This document shows, one piece after another, positions 5,954 through 6,811 of a DNA stretch of 6,811 nt; position 1 is the first letter of the stretch; each line of letters begins with the position of its first letter. Where the stretch lies: contig URJI01000118.1 of assembly GCA_900548215.1 (NCBI GenBank), forward strand, positions 1-6,811, given 5' to 3'. Position numbers and translations under genes: made by a program. This DNA is from an uncultured Coprococcus sp. GTDB taxonomy: Bacteria; Bacillota; Clostridia; Lachnospirales; Lachnospiraceae. The notes beneath the pieces were generated by a model. That model made no database searches. It saw nothing but the letters and a program-made list of their open reading frames with translations, and was not told the DNA's origin.

Positions 5954-5961
5954 TAACGATT

Positions 5962-6336
5962 ATGAGATATTCATTTGTTGAAAAGAAATCACACAGACAG
6001 CAGGAGACAGCATACATGCTTTATATGATGATCAGCAGCTATTTTCACAGATGCTACTGCAGGTCAAAGGTACTTGAGGAGAAACTTTTCCTCTATTATC
6101 AGGAACTTCAGGAGAATAAACAGGTGGAAAAGGAGAGACAGATTATCAGGGTCAGCGAGGGCGTGCTTAAAGACACAATGGCAGACCTGGCGGAGATGAA
6201 TGCTGAGGCTGTTATTGCAAAGGCAGACGATCTGTATATCCTGAGCTTTTATACTGGATTTGAGAGGATATTGGTGACTGTCGATGAGAAAGGCTGCTAT
6301 GAGATAAGTCTGGAGAGGGACGAATTAGTGGCATAG
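5962..6336 (+). CDS. Uncharacterised 124-residue protein
   Basis: I do not recognise this protein. It starts MRYSFVEKKSHRQQETAYML and has no signal peptide or clear membrane segment. Residues 10-35 form an aromatic- and Met-rich probable helix (YMLYMMISSYFHRCYC). Residues 38-60 are charged and could form a coiled coil (LEEKLFLYYQELQENKQVEKE). The C-terminal half alternates helix with short strands (DDLYILSFY, ERILVTVDE, CYEISLE). Three cysteines (two close together in CYC) show no obvious metal-binding spacing. It has a strong ribosome binding site, double TAG stops and its own terminator, and its codon use resembles that of the trp genes, so it appears to be a real, stand-alone gene. Its nearest upstream promoter is at 5584-5612, which implies a long leader. 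Confidence 0.75.
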   Translation: MRYSFVEKKSHRQQETAYMLYMMISSYFHRCYCRSKVLEEKLFLYYQELQENKQVEKERQIIRVSEGVLKDTMADLAEMNAEAVIAKADDLYILSFYTGFERILVTVDEKGCYEISLERDELVA

Positions 6337-6368
6337 TAGGTGTTGTGAGCAAAGAGCTGAAGTATAGT

Positions 6369-6417
6369 GGCAGTTGTTCAGGGGATAAATAAACTTGAAC
6401 AACTGCCGTGTTTTTTT
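6369..6417 (+). terminator. Strong intrinsic terminator
   Basis: GGCAGTTGTTCA (6369-6380) and TGAACAACTGCC (6396-6407) form a perfect 12-bp stem with a 15-base loop. Seven T's follow at 6411-6417. It ends the transcript of the 124-residue gene, about 30 bases after its stop. Confidence 0.9.
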
Positions 6418-6419
6418 AC

Positions 6420-6448
6420 TTGATATAAGAACAAATGTTCGGTATAAT
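6420..6448 (+). promoter_or_regulatory. SOS promoter: LexA box within a consensus promoter
   Basis: TTGATA (6420-6425) and TATAAT (6443-6448) are 17 bases apart, an almost ideal housekeeping promoter. Between them lies GAAC-AAAT-GTTC at 6429-6440, which matches the Gram-positive LexA (DinR) consensus GAAC-N4-GTTC. LexA bound here would block RNA polymerase until DNA damage. The adjoining uvrB remnant supports this, since uvrB is a classic SOS gene. Confidence 0.85.
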
Positions 6449-6450
6449 AG

Positions 6451-6732
6451 ATGCAGGCTTTAGCCTGGGTGCTGTCATGCGTGGAATACAAGTCTACCGG
6501 TGATCAGCCGGAGGCTATTGAAAAATTGGTAAAGGGTTTTTAGGAAGGCAATCAGTTCAAAACGTTGCTTGGCGTAATCGGATCAGGTAAGACATTTACC
6601 ATGGCGAATGTTATACAGCAGCTTAATAAGTCCACACTGATACTTGCACATAACAAGGCTCTGGTGGCGCAGCTTTATGGGGAGATGAAAGAGTTTTTCT
6701 CGAACAATGCGGTGGAGTATTTTGTCTCCTAG
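6451..6732 (+). pseudogene. uvrB: 5' fragment of uvrB, interrupted and truncated
   Basis: From about 6484 the frame reads EYKSTGDQPEAIEKLVKGF, then a TAG at 6541-6543, then EGNQFKTLLGVIGSGKTFTM and NVIQQLNKSTLILAHNKALV to EYFVS, followed by two TAG codons at 6730-6735. This is the N-terminus of UvrB, the damage-verifying helicase of nucleotide excision repair. It covers the P-loop (GVIGSGKT, where intact proteins usually have GVTGSGKT) and motif Ia, and ends exactly before the YYDYY hairpin motif. Intact UvrB has roughly 650-680 residues; about 82 codons survive. The usual first residues (MDFKLHS-like) are replaced by unrelated sequence from an in-frame ATG at 6451 without a ribosome binding site. 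It is a non-functional relic. Whether an intact uvrB exists elsewhere cannot be seen. Confidence 0.9.
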
Positions 6733-6811
6733 TAGATGTAATAAGTAAATGTAAATAATAGAAGTTAAAATGATATGTTTTATAAGTAGATAAAATAAGA
6801 GGATAAATAAA
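6733..6811. other. Very AT-rich tail after the uvrB break
   Basis: Similarity to uvrB stops abruptly and the composition turns strongly A/T with repeated GTAAAT, GATAAA and AGTAGA-like words. AAGAGGA near the right edge could be the ribosome binding site of a gene starting just beyond the window. No open frame of useful length and no clear promoter is visible. Confidence 0.4.

Larger units (their letters stand above)
5619..5961 (+). ncRNA. Candidate structured leader RNA or small RNA, family not recognised
   Basis: This gene-free stretch follows a strong promoter and precedes the 124-residue gene. It falls in two blocks. The first (5619-5733) ends in a terminator-like hairpin with seven T's. 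The second (about 5736-5912) is clearly richer in G and C than its surroundings. It offers several hairpins: CTGCCCGG/CC-G-GGGCAG (5784-5803), CAGCGA/TC-G-GCTG (5819-5837), TCAG/CTGA (5753-5774), and GTGTT (5872-5876) with AACAC (5897-5901). The stretch CCCGGT at 5787-5792 can also pair with ACCGGG at 5849-5854, so alternative folds exist. I do not recognise a known riboswitch core, tmRNA, SRP or 6S signature. It could be an attenuated leader, or one or two independent RNAs. No protein remnant was recognised in any frame. Confidence 0.4.

Noticed and set aside
5947..5961. Upstream ATG giving a 129-residue version of the small protein
   Set aside because: This ATG overlaps the GGAGG that serves the ATG at 5962 and has no ribosome binding site of its own.

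Overview
The window carries the distal part of a tryptophan biosynthesis operon, followed by a decayed accessory stretch. Codon choice is rich in AGA, ATA and GAG, the ribosome binding sites are strong AGGAGG types, and one promoter carries a Gram-positive LexA box. Protein wording such as MKILRIQADGL and QLNKSTLILAHNK also fits a low-to-mid GC Clostridia genome, most likely Lachnospiraceae. The family-level assignment is inference.

Positions 1-4611 hold five tightly spaced plus-strand genes: trpG, trpD, trpC, trpB and trpA. Together they cover anthranilate synthase glutaminase, anthranilate phosphoribosyltransferase, indole-glycerol-phosphate synthase and both tryptophan synthase subunits. 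trpE is presumably just upstream of the window. trpF is absent from its common place between trpC and trpB. trpC carries a 93-bp in-frame insertion bounded by 6-bp direct repeats and containing a hairpin; removing it restores a normal TrpC. trpB and trpA overlap by 8 bases. A long, possibly bidirectional, terminator hairpin follows trpA.

Positions 4741-5423 on the minus strand are a gene relic. The first ~70 codons of an AAA ATPase of the AAA_15/AAA_21 kind run, out of frame, into pieces of an ATPase_2/DUF234 protein. The 5' end of this relic keeps its ribosome binding site and a 29-bp operator-like palindrome.

Positions 5424-5961 contain no credible gene but much structure. There is a near-consensus promoter (TTGACA-17-TACTAT), a palindrome at its expected transcription start, a terminator-like hairpin with seven T's and a second GC-richer structured block. 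This looks like an sRNA or a long regulated leader for the next gene, which encodes an unrecognised 124-residue protein (5962-6336) and has its own strong terminator.

Positions 6420-6732 hold a consensus promoter with a LexA box (GAAC-AAAT-GTTC) between its -35 and -10 boxes. It is followed by about 82 codons of uvrB with an internal stop and an abrupt end at two more stops: the SOS promoter survives while the gene it drove is broken. The last ~75 bases are very AT-rich and probably lead to a gene beyond the window.
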